Positions 54,217 through 62,518 of a stretch of 64,000 nt of DNA are shown here, piece by piece. Made by a program: the position numbers and the translations under genes. The notes under the pieces are model-generated. The model was not told where the DNA came from, did no database searches, and saw only the letters and a list, made by a program, of their open reading frames with translations. Location of the stretch: the NCBI RefSeq assembly GCF_030123245.1, contig NZ_CP126101.1, positions 3,160,501 through 3,224,500 of the forward strand, read 5' to 3'. Origin of the DNA: Lysinibacillus pakistanensis. GTDB taxonomy: Bacteria; Bacillota; Bacilli; Bacillales_A; Planococcaceae. The stretch's first letter is position 1, and every line of letters starts with the position of its first letter.

Positions 54217-54689
54217 TCTTGTTCATTTTCCAGCATTTTATGCAAGTAATTAATAATTTCACGAATTCCTTCTAGTGAATTGACTAGTATTTTTGGGTCC
54301 ACATAGGTAATCATACGATTTTCCAGGTTTGCCACTGCTGTAAAATAACGCGTTTTTGAATAGTTAACAAGTCCCATCTGCTGTAAAACAGACGTGTCAA
54401 AATCTAGAATTTCACGCGCTTCCGTTACAAGTAATCCATAATTCACAACATCTGTATTCAATACTATAATACGTGCTGTTACAGCATTTGAAGAACGATT
54501 ATAAAGAATACGTTCAAAATCAAGCACTGGGATAAGCTCACCACGAATTCTCGTGAAGCCTAGAAGATAATTAGGTAAATGAGGAATCGGTGTTACCTGC
54601 TCTAATTTTTCAATTGAAATTGCTTGTTCCACAGGCACTGCATACTCTTCAGTTCCACAAGCAAAAACTACTGCCTTTACACTTTCCAT
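54201..54689 (-). CDS. CheW-like chemotaxis coupling protein
   Basis: 162-residue single CheW domain: KAVVFACGTEEYAVPVEQAISIEKLEQ at the start, then TPIPHLPNYLLGFTRIRGELIPVLDF (the conserved G-x-x-x-x-R-G block) and RIIVLNTDVVNYGLLVTEAREIL. It bridges receptors and CheA in the chemosensory array, or serves a separate pathway. Located 26 bases after the peptidase gene and possibly co-transcribed. A chemoreceptor is encoded about 4.6 kb away, so pairing is possible but unproven. Confidence 0.88.
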   Translation of the reverse strand: MESVKAVVFACGTEEYAVPVEQAISIEKLEQVTPIPHLPNYLLGFTRIRGELIPVLDFERILYNRSSNAVTARIIVLNTDVVNYGLLVTEAREILDFDTSVLQQMGLVNYSKTRYFTAVANLENRMITYVDPKILVNSLEGIREIINYLHKMLENEQENVDA

Positions 54690-54715
54690 GCGGTCACATC
54701 CTTCAATTTCTGCTG

Positions 54716-55831
54716 TTATTTTTTTGCAGATTCTTTGACAATTTCAACTAGTAAATCTGCTAATTTTTCTAATTCTTCTACTGGGATTTTTTCATTTGTT
54801 GTATGAATATCTTCGTAGCCAACAGAAAGGTTGACTGTAGGGATGCCAAATCCTGCAATTACATTTGCATCTGAACCTCCTCCAGAAATCCCTAGCGTCG
54901 GTGTGCGATCAATGTTACGTGCTGCTGCCATTGCGACTTGAACGACTTTATCTGTTTCAGTAACTCGGAATCCTGGATACATAAGCTTTACTTCTACTTC
55001 AGCACGTGCTCCAAGTGATGCAGAGATTTGTTCAAATGTCTCCTGCATATGCTTCGTTTGAGCATCGAGCTTCGTTTTATCAATTGAACGAGCCTCTGCA
55101 AGAATATTCACTTCATCACATACAATATTCGTAGCCTGACCACCCTCAAAACGACCAATATTTGCTGTAGTTTCTTCATCTAAACGTCCTAGCTTCATCT
55201 GTGCAATACATTTTGCAGCCACTGTAATCGCTGACACTCCTTTTTCTGGAGCTACACCAGCATGGGCAGTTTTGCCAATAATTTTAGCGAAGACTTTTGC
55301 TTGATATGGTGCTGCTGTAACAATTCCACCCACTTTGCCATCACTATCCACTGCAAAGCCGTATTTGGCTTTAATTTTGGATGAATCTAACTCTTTAGCC
55401 CCAACAAGTCCACTTTCTTCACCCGCAGTGATGATAAATTCAATATCTCCATGCTCAATATTTTGCTCTTTTAAACGTTTCACCATTTCTAGTAATGCTG
55501 CAAGCCCAGCTTTATCATCAGCGCCCAAAATTGTAGTACCATCGGACACGATATAACCATCCTCTCGTAAAGATGGCTTAATTCCTTTACCTGGTACAAC
55601 TGTATCCATATGAGAAGTAAAATAAATTGGTTCAACATCTAAAGAACCTTTTAAAGTAGCCAATATATTGCCTGCTCCATGTCCATTTCGTGTATGGGCA
55701 TCATCCTGTTCTACTGTAAAACCAAGCGCTGTTAATTTATCGATTAAAACTGGCGCAATCAAATGCTCATATTTTGTTTCTGAATCAATTTGTACGAGCT
55801 CGAAAAACTCTTCTACTAAACGACTTGTCAT
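54716..55831 (-). CDS. M20-family peptidase, PepT-like (YqjE type)
   Basis: 371-residue zinc dipeptidase/tripeptidase-like enzyme. Metal ligands: FTSHMDTVVPG near residue 71, LGADDKAGLAALLEM near residue 102, TAGEESGLVGAKEL near residue 135 and VDSDGKVGG; the C-terminal His lies in VGYEDIHTTNEKIP. The dimerisation domain has IGKTAHAGVAPEKG. Complete and normal in length. Corresponds to yqjE, which in B. subtilis lies near yqjC and yqjD as here. Confidence 0.9.
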   Translation of the reverse strand: MTSRLVEEFFELVQIDSETKYEHLIAPVLIDKLTALGFTVEQDDAHTRNGHGAGNILATLKGSLDVEPIYFTSHMDTVVPGKGIKPSLREDGYIVSDGTTILGADDKAGLAALLEMVKRLKEQNIEHGDIEFIITAGEESGLVGAKELDSSKIKAKYGFAVDSDGKVGGIVTAAPYQAKVFAKIIGKTAHAGVAPEKGVSAITVAAKCIAQMKLGRLDEETTANIGRFEGGQATNIVCDEVNILAEARSIDKTKLDAQTKHMQETFEQISASLGARAEVEVKLMYPGFRVTETDKVVQVAMAAARNIDRTPTLGISGGGSDANVIAGFGIPTVNLSVGYEDIHTTNEKIPVEELEKLADLLVEIVKESAKK

Positions 55832-55924
55832 GTTGTAAGACTCCCTTAGTTTACGTGTATTACCACGTTATAGTATATGTATTATTTTAGCACAACGTTA
55901 GAGGAGTTGAAATAATTCACAAGC

Positions 55925-56150
55925 AGTTCGAGACTAATTTTTGGAAGGAGATCAATTATGCCTCGGCATATTGGCGTCCGGAATTGGCTTTGTGCTTGCA
56001 CAAAGCACTCCTTTCCGATTCCGTGACATCCGCCGGAGGCTTTGGGCCAACATGATGTTGGTCACTAAGTCGTTGCCACAAGACGTGGCGTTCTTAGACT
56101 GAGTTCCGCTATTTCAGTAGGTATTTGGACACCCACTGAAAAGGAAACAA
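55925..56150. repeat. GC-rich multi-hairpin intergenic element with a short SD-led frame
   Basis: A sharp rise in GC compared with its flanks. Consecutive perfect or near-perfect hairpins: CTTTGTGC-TT-GCACAAAG (55990-56007), CCAACAT-G-ATGTTGG (56048-56062), GCCAC-AAGAC-GTGGC (about 56075-56090) and TCAGTAGG / CCCACTGA near the end. AAGGAGA leads into an ATG at 55957 and 22 codons, MPRHIGVRNWLCACTKH and on, before a stop. The look is of a dispersed genomic element, but I see only one copy. The remainder of the 477-base gap is empty. Confidence 0.55.
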
Positions 56151-56308
56151 AACCGCATTCATCTCACCATTTGTAAATGTGGGAGTCTTCTGTATCTGCC
56201 GCTGTCGCGCATAAAACATCTGCCACTATGCTTTCGATAAAAAAAACATTTGCTGAATGAAGATAAAAAGCTCGTGAAAGAGGGAGTTTATCCCTTTCCA
56301 CAAGCTTC

Positions 56309-57262
56309 TTATAGCTGGAAGATAGCCTCTTTCTCACGTTCAAGTAACTGAAGATGTTCAACCGCTTTATGATGCTTATCCTGTAAACGCCAAATTGTAT
56401 TATGTACATCATCTTGCACACGAGATACTTGCTCCCTAGCAGTTGATATTTTGGAGTGGACAGACCAGGCTGAGAAAATATCGTCAAAGAAGTAGTCTGC
56501 AAATTTGACAAAGCCATCTGTTTCAACATGTAATGATTTCGTTGATAAATCATGGATGTCCAGAAGCTCATTATGAAATCGCTGTAAAGCAATTTGAGCA
56601 TCGTGAAGATAATTTTCAGACTGATTTAGTGCATCATGCTTCAAATGCGTAGCAATAAGTCCCCCTCCCAAAAACGTATCCCATGTTGAAAAACCATTAG
56701 CGGAATGTAGAGAAGCAGCCGCTTGCCCAAGCTTTGTTAATGCATTTTCTCCAGCTTCTTCTGCCTCCTTCATTTCTATAATTAATTGCTTCGTTACTAT
56801 TTCTTCGTGGGCTAATTGCTCTAATTTTTTTGCTTGCTCTGGCTCATGTATTTGTAAGTAGCCCTTCTTTTTAGCATTCAACTTGTTTAAAGCTACTTGT
56901 AAATGTTGTTCATTAATTTGTGTGAGCTTTGACTCAGCTTGTGCTAAATCGATAGTTAAATCTTCCTGCATTTTCTTTGCTTCATTTATTTTTAATTCAA
57001 GAACGGCTGCTTTATCAATTTTCTCTGCTCGTAGCTCATCTTGCTGCCCCGTCCACGTACGAATCATATTCATAAACGAAAAGCCTTCTAATTTATCAAG
57101 TTTCGTTCGAATGTGATTGAGTGCTATAGAATGTTTGTAAATGTCCTGTTGTGCACGCTCAAGTTGCTTTTCAATTAATCGTTTTTGCTCATTTAATCTA
57201 CTAACATTTCTTAATTGTGCATGTATGATTTCCTGTTCATTTTGTAATTGTTTCCATTCCAT
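56309..57262 (-). CDS. Coiled-coil hypothetical protein, 317 residues
   Basis: Unrecognised. Residues 1-160 are long amphipathic helices with heptads (LNEQKRLIEKQLERAQQDI, KLEQLAHEEIVTKQLI). A short less-helical centre, ANGFSTWDTFLGGGLIATHLKHD, lies near 195, followed by more helix to the end (VEHLQLLEREKEAIFQL). No signal peptide or membrane span. Possibly a cytosolic structural or scaffold protein. GAGGAGTTGAGATGA precedes the ATG. Lies between the yqjE-like and yqjD-like genes, interrupting the B. subtilis order. Confidence 0.75.
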   Translation of the reverse strand: MEWKQLQNEQEIIHAQLRNVSRLNEQKRLIEKQLERAQQDIYKHSIALNHIRTKLDKLEGFSFMNMIRTWTGQQDELRAEKIDKAAVLELKINEAKKMQEDLTIDLAQAESKLTQINEQHLQVALNKLNAKKKGYLQIHEPEQAKKLEQLAHEEIVTKQLIIEMKEAEEAGENALTKLGQAAASLHSANGFSTWDTFLGGGLIATHLKHDALNQSENYLHDAQIALQRFHNELLDIHDLSTKSLHVETDGFVKFADYFFDDIFSAWSVHSKISTAREQVSRVQDDVHNTIWRLQDKHHKAVEHLQLLEREKEAIFQL

Positions 57263-57358
57263 TCATCTCAACTCCTCTTATCTATTTGTACGGATGAAAA
57301 GAGTTAATGTTTCAATTATCTGTCATCTTTTATCATTTTTCGTCAATTTCTTTGTGTA

Positions 57359-57391
57359 AAAAGGAAAGCCCAGCAAATGGCTGCTGGGCTT
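57359..57391 (-). terminator. Terminator of the carboxylase gene
   Basis: On the minus strand AAGCCCAGCA pairs perfectly with TGCTGGGCTT around a six-base loop and is followed by TCCTTTTT. Confidence 0.88.
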
Positions 57392-57400
57392 GTACAAATT

Positions 57401-58957
57401 TTATAGTGGAATATTTCCGTGTTTTTTCTCTGGGCGTGATTCATGTTTATTTGAAAGCATGTCTAAACCTTGAATTAGCTTAATACGTGTATCACGTGGA
57501 TCAATGACATCATCTACCATACCGCGAGATGCTGCAACATATGGGTTTGCGAACTTTTCTTTGTATTCTTCAATTTTCGCTGCACGTGTTGCTTCTGGAT
57601 CATCAGATTTTGCAATCTCGCGTGCAAAGATAATATTCGCGGCACCTGCTGCACCCATAACAGCGATTTCAGCGTTTGGCCAAGCAAATACAAGGTCAGC
57701 CCCAATTGATTTTGAGTTTAACGCAACATAAGCACCGCCATAAGCCTTACGTAAAATAACTGTAATTTTCGGTACAGTTGCTTCAGAGTATGCATAAAGG
57801 ATTTTTGCTCCATGACGGATGATTCCACCATGCTCTTGCTTAACGCCTGGGAAGAAGCCAGAAACGTCTTCAAAAGTGATGATTGGAACATTGTATGCAT
57901 CACAAGTACGGATGAAACGAGCCGCTTTGTCAGAAGAATCGATATCTAGTCCACCAGCAAGTACTTTTGGTTGGTTACATACTAGACCAACAGATTCACC
58001 TGCGATACGTGCAAAACCTACTACTACGTTTTTCGCAAATTCTGAGTGAACTTCCATAAATGAACCTTCGTCCACTACTTGCTCAACTACTCTACGTACA
58101 TCATAAGGGCGAGTTGTTTCGATTGGCACAGTATCCACAATTTCAGGACGGTAGTCGTCACCTTCTGGACGTGCCTGACGTGGCGCTTTTTCCTTATTAT
58201 TTTGTGGGAGATAGCTTAATAGTTTTTTAATTTGATCAATCGCTTCTTCTTCAGATGGTGCACGGAAGTGTGCATTACCACTTACAGCATTGTTCACTTT
58301 TGAACCACCTAAGTCTTCTGCAGAGATTTTTTCACCTGTTACTGTTTCAATAACTTTAGGACCTGTTATGAACATTTGAGATGTTTTGTCAACCATTAGG
58401 ATGAAGTCTGTGATTGCGGGAGAATAAACTGCTCCACCAGCACATGGTCCCATAATTACTGAAATTTGTGGGATTACGCCAGAGTAGATGGCATTACGAT
58501 AGAAAATATGACCATATCCATCAAGTGAAAGTACGCCTTCTTGAATACGTGCACCACCTGAATCATTAATACCAATGAATGGTGTGCCGTTTTTCGCAGC
58601 AAGATCCATTACTGTGGCCATTTTTTTCGCATGCATTTCACCCAGTGCTCCACCAAATACAGTAAAATCTTGAGAGAATAAGTAAACTGGACGTCCGTTA
58701 ATTTTACCGAAACCAGTAACTACACCATCACCAGGTCCTTCCATCTTGTCCATACCGAAGTCAACTGTACGATGTGTAATGAATGGGTTGATTTCGAAAA
58801 ATGTACCTTCGTCCAGCAATAATTCAATGCGCTCACGAGCAGTTAGTTTACCTTTCTCATGTTGTTTGTCGATGCGCTCATAGCCACCACCAAGTTCAAT
58901 TACCGTCTTACGGTCATATAACTCATTAATTTTGTCGAACATATCCATACTAATCAC
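57401..58957 (-). CDS. Acyl-CoA carboxylase carboxyltransferase subunit (propionyl-CoA / methylmalonyl-CoA, YqjD type)
   Basis: 518-residue carboxyltransferase that moves CO2 between biotin carrier and propionyl-CoA (or decarboxylates methylmalonyl-CoA). N-terminal half: GKLTARERIELLLDEGTF, FSQDFTVFGGALGEMHAKKM and GINDSGGARIQEGV near residue 110. C-terminal half: VVGFARIAGESVGLVCNQP, SGFFPGVKQEHGGIIRHGAK and KAYGGAYVALNSK near 405, with GAAGAANI. The start is GTG overlapping the mce stop (GTGA). Placement with epimerase, MeaB and mutase supports the propionyl/methylmalonyl assignment; direction in vivo is not decidable. Confidence 0.92.
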   Translation of the reverse strand: MISMDMFDKINELYDRKTVIELGGGYERIDKQHEKGKLTARERIELLLDEGTFFEINPFITHRTVDFGMDKMEGPGDGVVTGFGKINGRPVYLFSQDFTVFGGALGEMHAKKMATVMDLAAKNGTPFIGINDSGGARIQEGVLSLDGYGHIFYRNAIYSGVIPQISVIMGPCAGGAVYSPAITDFILMVDKTSQMFITGPKVIETVTGEKISAEDLGGSKVNNAVSGNAHFRAPSEEEAIDQIKKLLSYLPQNNKEKAPRQARPEGDDYRPEIVDTVPIETTRPYDVRRVVEQVVDEGSFMEVHSEFAKNVVVGFARIAGESVGLVCNQPKVLAGGLDIDSSDKAARFIRTCDAYNVPIITFEDVSGFFPGVKQEHGGIIRHGAKILYAYSEATVPKITVILRKAYGGAYVALNSKSIGADLVFAWPNAEIAVMGAAGAANIIFAREIAKSDDPEATRAAKIEEYKEKFANPYVAASRGMVDDVIDPRDTRIKLIQGLDMLSNKHESRPEKKHGNIPL

Positions 58958-59367
58958 TTATCCCCTTTTCCACTTTTATCGCATAATTCATATAACACAC
59001 CGAAAGATGATTTAGGATGCATGAAGGCTACCTCTGCACCACCGGCACCAGGTCCTGGCTCTTCTGATAAAAGACGTACACCTTTTTCACGAAGCTCTGC
59101 CATACGCTCACGAATCCCTGTCACACCGAAAGCTACATGGTGAATACCTTCCCCACGTTTTTCGATATATCCATGAATGGTACTTTTTTCACTCATCGGT
59201 TCCAGCAATTCGATTTTTACATTGCCAGCGTCTATAAATGCAACGCGAACCTGTTGAGATTCAACCTCTTCCACTTTTAACAGCTTTAAGCCTAAAGTTT
59301 CTGTATAATATGTAATGCGTTCATCAAGATCACGCACCGCAATCCCAATATGATCTACTTTCTCCAT
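58954..59367 (-). CDS. mce: Methylmalonyl-CoA epimerase
   Basis: 137-residue VOC-fold metalloenzyme that interconverts (S)- and (R)-methylmalonyl-CoA. KVDHIGIAVRDLDERITYY holds the first metal His; VAFIDAGNVKIELLEPM, GEGIHHVAFGVTGIRERM and FGVLYELCD contribute the others. Four-base overlap with the carboxylase downstream. Corresponds to yqjC in B. subtilis. It links the carboxylase product to the mutase encoded at the right edge. Confidence 0.93.
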   Translation of the reverse strand: MEKVDHIGIAVRDLDERITYYTETLGLKLLKVEEVESQQVRVAFIDAGNVKIELLEPMSEKSTIHGYIEKRGEGIHHVAFGVTGIRERMAELREKGVRLLSEEPGPGAGGAEVAFMHPKSSFGVLYELCDKSGKGDK

Positions 59368-59492
59368 GGTGACATCTCCTTCTGTTATGGTACATATTCT
59401 ATTTTACAGACTTTTTTGTCAAAACTCTACTACTTGAGAAATTTTTCAGATTTGCTAAACTATTTATAAGAAAAGAAGGAGCGAACGAGCAT

Positions 59493-59588
59493 ATGAGTAA
59501 TAAAAAATTTCAAAAAATCGTTGTTTATACGATGGTCGCAATCATGGTAATTTCATCTCTAGCATTCGGCTTATCTATGTTAGTGTAA
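59493..59588 (+). CDS. prli42: Prli42-type membrane miniprotein
   Basis: 31 residues: MSNKKFQKIVVYTMVAIMV followed by a hydrophobic end closing in SMLV. The short basic N-terminus plus one membrane helix matches the stressosome-anchoring miniprotein Prli42 of Listeria and its bacillus homologues. GAAGGAGC lies about ten bases before the ATG, and a terminator follows, so it is a free-standing gene. Known role in Listeria: tethering the stressosome RsbR to the membrane. The same role here is inference. Confidence 0.85.
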   Translation: MSNKKFQKIVVYTMVAIMVISSLAFGLSMLV

Positions 59589-59599
59589 TGAAAAGTTAG

Positions 59600-59630
59600 G
59601 CGTCCGCATTACTGCGGGCGCTCTTTCTTT
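59600..59630 (+). terminator. Terminator of the miniprotein gene
   Basis: GCGTCCGC pairs with GCGGGCGC (one G-U pair) around a six-base loop, followed by TCTTTCTTT. It overlaps the 3' end of the convergent yqjA-like gene. Confidence 0.78.
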
Positions 59631-60586
59631 ACCTTCAATCCCTTGAAAGATTGTTTAATTTCTAAATATCGATCCATTTCCTCAATAAATTGATAGAGTG
59701 CCGCTTGTGCTAAAAATTGCTCATGATTTTTCGGTAAAGGTAATTGGGCGAAATCTAGCTTTACCTGCTCTAGCTTCTCTCTAAAATGACTAGCCGTATT
59801 TCCTGAATGAACATGCTCAGCAAGATCTTGAACAAAGTCAGCCACTATTGTTGCCTCTTGTACTATAACAGGTAGGGCTGTTATTTTTGGGAGTACTCTT
59901 TCAATAATTTCGAGTTGCTGTTCACGCATATCAAAATAGACATAGTAATCATTTTTTCGTCTCATAAAATGATTTTCAACATCTTTAAAGGCTAGTGATT
60001 TCGCATTATTTAAAGCTGTAATAGCTTCAATTATTTCTTGCCCATCCCACATTGTATCGCCTTCTCTTAAATAATTAGCAATTTCTAAAAAAATTTTACT
60101 ATATAGCTCCTCAATTTTAACTCGATAGTAATTTAATTCCTTTTGTATATCTGGCATATACATATTAATCGCTATTCCCGTTCCATAACCAATTGCCATT
60201 AAAGCAAATTCATTTGAAACCAATGTCCACGAGAATTTTTCAGCAGCATAAATATGCATAATAATTACTGCACTTGAGACAAAGCCGTCTGCTACCTTCA
60301 ATGATACAATTGTGGGGATAAAAATAATGAGCATCCCTGCTAGTGTAAGTGGGTGATATGAAAATAACTCAAAGCTTAAAAAGGCATAAAGCATACCGAT
60401 AATACTTGCGACAAATCGTGTATAAGCAGCATGAAGGGATTTTTTCTTCGTTGGCTGTACACAAAGTATTGTTAAAATACCTGCAGATGCATAAGAAGCT
60501 AATTCGAAATACTGGGCAATGGCTATTGCAATGGCTGCACCAGTTGCCGTTTTTAATGTACGATAGCCGATTGAAAACTTCTTCAA
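59609..60586 (-). CDS. yqjA: FUSC/aromatic-acid-exporter-like membrane protein (YqjA type)
   Basis: About 325 residues. The TTG at 60586 is preferred because GGGAGG lies eight bases upstream; the product begins MKKFSIGYRTLKTATGAAIAI. The N-terminal half has six hydrophobic segments with SAGILTILCVQPTKKKSLHAA, as in aromatic-acid-exporter proteins. The C-terminal half is a soluble helical domain with YYVYFDMREQQLEIIERVLP. Substrate unknown. Position next to brxB (yqiW) and the yqjC/yqjD genes matches B. subtilis. Confidence 0.85.
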   Translation of the reverse strand: MKKFSIGYRTLKTATGAAIAIAIAQYFELASYASAGILTILCVQPTKKKSLHAAYTRFVASIIGMLYAFLSFELFSYHPLTLAGMLIIFIPTIVSLKVADGFVSSAVIIMHIYAAEKFSWTLVSNEFALMAIGYGTGIAINMYMPDIQKELNYYRVKIEELYSKIFLEIANYLREGDTMWDGQEIIEAITALNNAKSLAFKDVENHFMRRKNDYYVYFDMREQQLEIIERVLPKITALPVIVQEATIVADFVQDLAEHVHSGNTASHFREKLEQVKLDFAQLPLPKNHEQFLAQAALYQFIEEMDRYLEIKQSFKGLKVKKERPQ

Positions 60587-60740
60587 GTCGACTGCCTCCC
60601 ATCCTCCATTACTCTTCACTTATTCTATTCATCAAATCAATTCAATTTTTTCAGATAAATCATTTAGCTAATATTTAAAAAATTCCAAATATATTTTTGC
60701 TATTATTACAGTAGAATGTACCAATTATCTACTATTTATT

Positions 60741-60794
60741 GATAAGAAACAGTCCCCGCAACTAGTGATGTTGCTGCGGGGCGTTCATCTTATC
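60741..60794 (-). terminator. Hairpin after brxB, probable terminator
   Basis: CCCCGC pairs with GCGGGG and AAC with GTT inside, with an outer GATAAG / CTTATC pair. On the minus strand GTTTCTT follows the inner stem. The T-run is short, so termination is likely but not certain. Confidence 0.55.
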
Positions 60795-60814
60795 AAATTA
60801 ATTAATGAATAATA

Positions 60815-61255
60815 TTAAAGTTCATCGCAGTATTCTTCAAAGTTTGCTTGTAAATTTGTTACAACAGACATTGGATCATGACCTTCAATTTCATAGCGCC
60901 CAACTTCAGCTACCACTTGTCCATCCTTTAACAGAATAAATGATGGAGAGGATGGTAAGTGATCTTCTCCGAAGTGATAACGAGCAGCTGCCGTTGCTTC
61001 TTTATCTTGACCAGCAAAAACTGTAACAAGATGATCTGGACGTTTATCGTAATGAACGCTTTGTGCTGCAGCCGGACGAGCAATACCTCCTGCACAGCCA
61101 CATACTGAATTGACCATGACTAATGTAGTACCTGGACGAGCAAACGCCTCTTCAACAGCTTCTGGTGTGCGTAGCTGTTCATAACCAGCAGCCTCAATTT
61201 CCGCACGTGCTGTTTTTGAAATTTCCTGCATAAATAAATCGTAATCCATATTCAT
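60815..61255 (-). CDS. brxB: Bacilliredoxin BrxB (YqiW)
   Basis: 146-residue thiol protein of the BrxA/BrxB family that removes bacillithiol from oxidised cysteines. The ATG at 61255 has AAGGAG eight bases upstream. The active site CGC is in VNSVCGCAGGIARP near residue 52, and a thioredoxin-like layout follows (HLVTVFAGQDKEAT, SSPSFILLKDGQVVAEVGRYEIEGH). Cytosolic, monocistronic as far as can be seen. Its presence implies bacillithiol synthesis elsewhere in the genome. Confidence 0.93.
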   Translation of the reverse strand: MNMDYDLFMQEISKTARAEIEAAGYEQLRTPEAVEEAFARPGTTLVMVNSVCGCAGGIARPAAAQSVHYDKRPDHLVTVFAGQDKEATAAARYHFGEDHLPSSPSFILLKDGQVVAEVGRYEIEGHDPMSVVTNLQANFEEYCDEL

Positions 61256-61426
61256 AACGATAGCTCCTTTCAAGTTCGTGTCACCTTAGACTTTAGACTG
61301 ACACTAATACATCTCCTATCATAGCAGTTAGTGGCGATTTTGTGCACCTACTTGCTCAGTAATTTCGCATTGGTTTCTACATCCACTACTAACACTTTTG
61401 CTAAATGAAGATACAACAGTTTATGG

Positions 61427-62518
61427 CTATGATTGATTATCGCTAAATAAACGATCTACACCTTGTGTTACTGTTAGCTGTCCATTTAAAATTTGGCTTT
61501 CTAACAGTTGCACTTGTGCCTTGCGTTCTGGATTACCATAAAACGCATCGATTAAATGGTCAGTAATCATTGATTGGAACCAATCCTTGGTTTGATTTTG
61601 ACGTCTAATCGACCAGTAATTATTTGCTTCGACCGTTTGTCTAAATTCTCTGATTGTATCCCATACTTTGTCGAGACCGCGTTTTTCCCATGAACTAACC
61701 GGCATAGCAGTAGACATCCACCCTGGCGTAGCTGGCTGTAAGAAATGCAAAATTTGCTTATACTCAGATACAGTCTTTTTGGCTAAACGTACGTTATCTC
61801 CATCCGCCTTGTGCACTACGATGGCATCTGCTAATTCCATAATGCCCTTTTTCATGCCTTGTAGCTCGTCACCAGCTCCTGTTAATACTAGCAACAGGAA
61901 GAAGTCAACCATACCACGGACATATGTTTCACTTTGTCCAACACCAACAGTTTCAATTAAAATAACATCATAGCCAGCAGCTTCACAAACTAGCATTGTT
62001 TCACGTGTTTTTTTATGGACACCCCCTAGGGTACCAGCTGAAGGAGATGGTCGAACAAATGCATTCGACTTCTTAACAAGCTCCTCCATACGTGTTTTGT
62101 CACCTAAAATACTCCCTCCAGATAGTGAGGAACTTGGATCAATCGCTAGCACTGCAACCTTCATCCCCATCTCACAAAGCATCGTTCCGAAAGCCTCAAT
62201 AAATGAGCTTTTTCCAGCACCAGGAACTCCTGTAATGCCTATACGAACACTATTTCCTGTATGCGGTAGAAGCTCCTGTAAAAGCTCTTGTGCCTGTGCT
62301 TTATGCACGATATTTGAGCTTTCAATGAGTGTTATCGCCTTTGATAATTGAGTACGGGAACCCTTCATTACCTCACGGGCAAGCGCCTGTATGTCAATTT
62401 TGTCAGCTTTTTTCTTTCGGAATTTTTTTGGTACACCATATTGCATACCATCGTGAGATGCTGCTACTCCATCCATGACAAATAGTGCACTTTCCTGCAT
62501 CTCTTTGTTTTTGTCCAT
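61427..62518 (-). CDS. meaB: Methylmalonyl-CoA mutase-associated GTPase MeaB
   Basis: 363-residue G3E-family GTPase that gates cofactor loading and protects methylmalonyl-CoA mutase from inactivation. Walker A GITGVPGAGKS near residues 94-104, AIDPSSSLSGGSILGDKTRM near residue 125, IETVGVGQSETYV near residue 186 and VVHKADGDN near residue 233 (NKxD equivalent) are complete. The start overlaps the mutase stop by one base, so the two are translationally coupled. Often called ArgK in older annotations, which is a misnomer. Confidence 0.95.
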   Translation of the reverse strand: MDKNKEMQESALFVMDGVAASHDGMQYGVPKKFRKKKADKIDIQALAREVMKGSRTQLSKAITLIESSNIVHKAQAQELLQELLPHTGNSVRIGITGVPGAGKSSFIEAFGTMLCEMGMKVAVLAIDPSSSLSGGSILGDKTRMEELVKKSNAFVRPSPSAGTLGGVHKKTRETMLVCEAAGYDVILIETVGVGQSETYVRGMVDFFLLLVLTGAGDELQGMKKGIMELADAIVVHKADGDNVRLAKKTVSEYKQILHFLQPATPGWMSTAMPVSSWEKRGLDKVWDTIREFRQTVEANNYWSIRRQNQTKDWFQSMITDHLIDAFYGNPERKAQVQLLESQILNGQLTVTQGVDRLFSDNQS

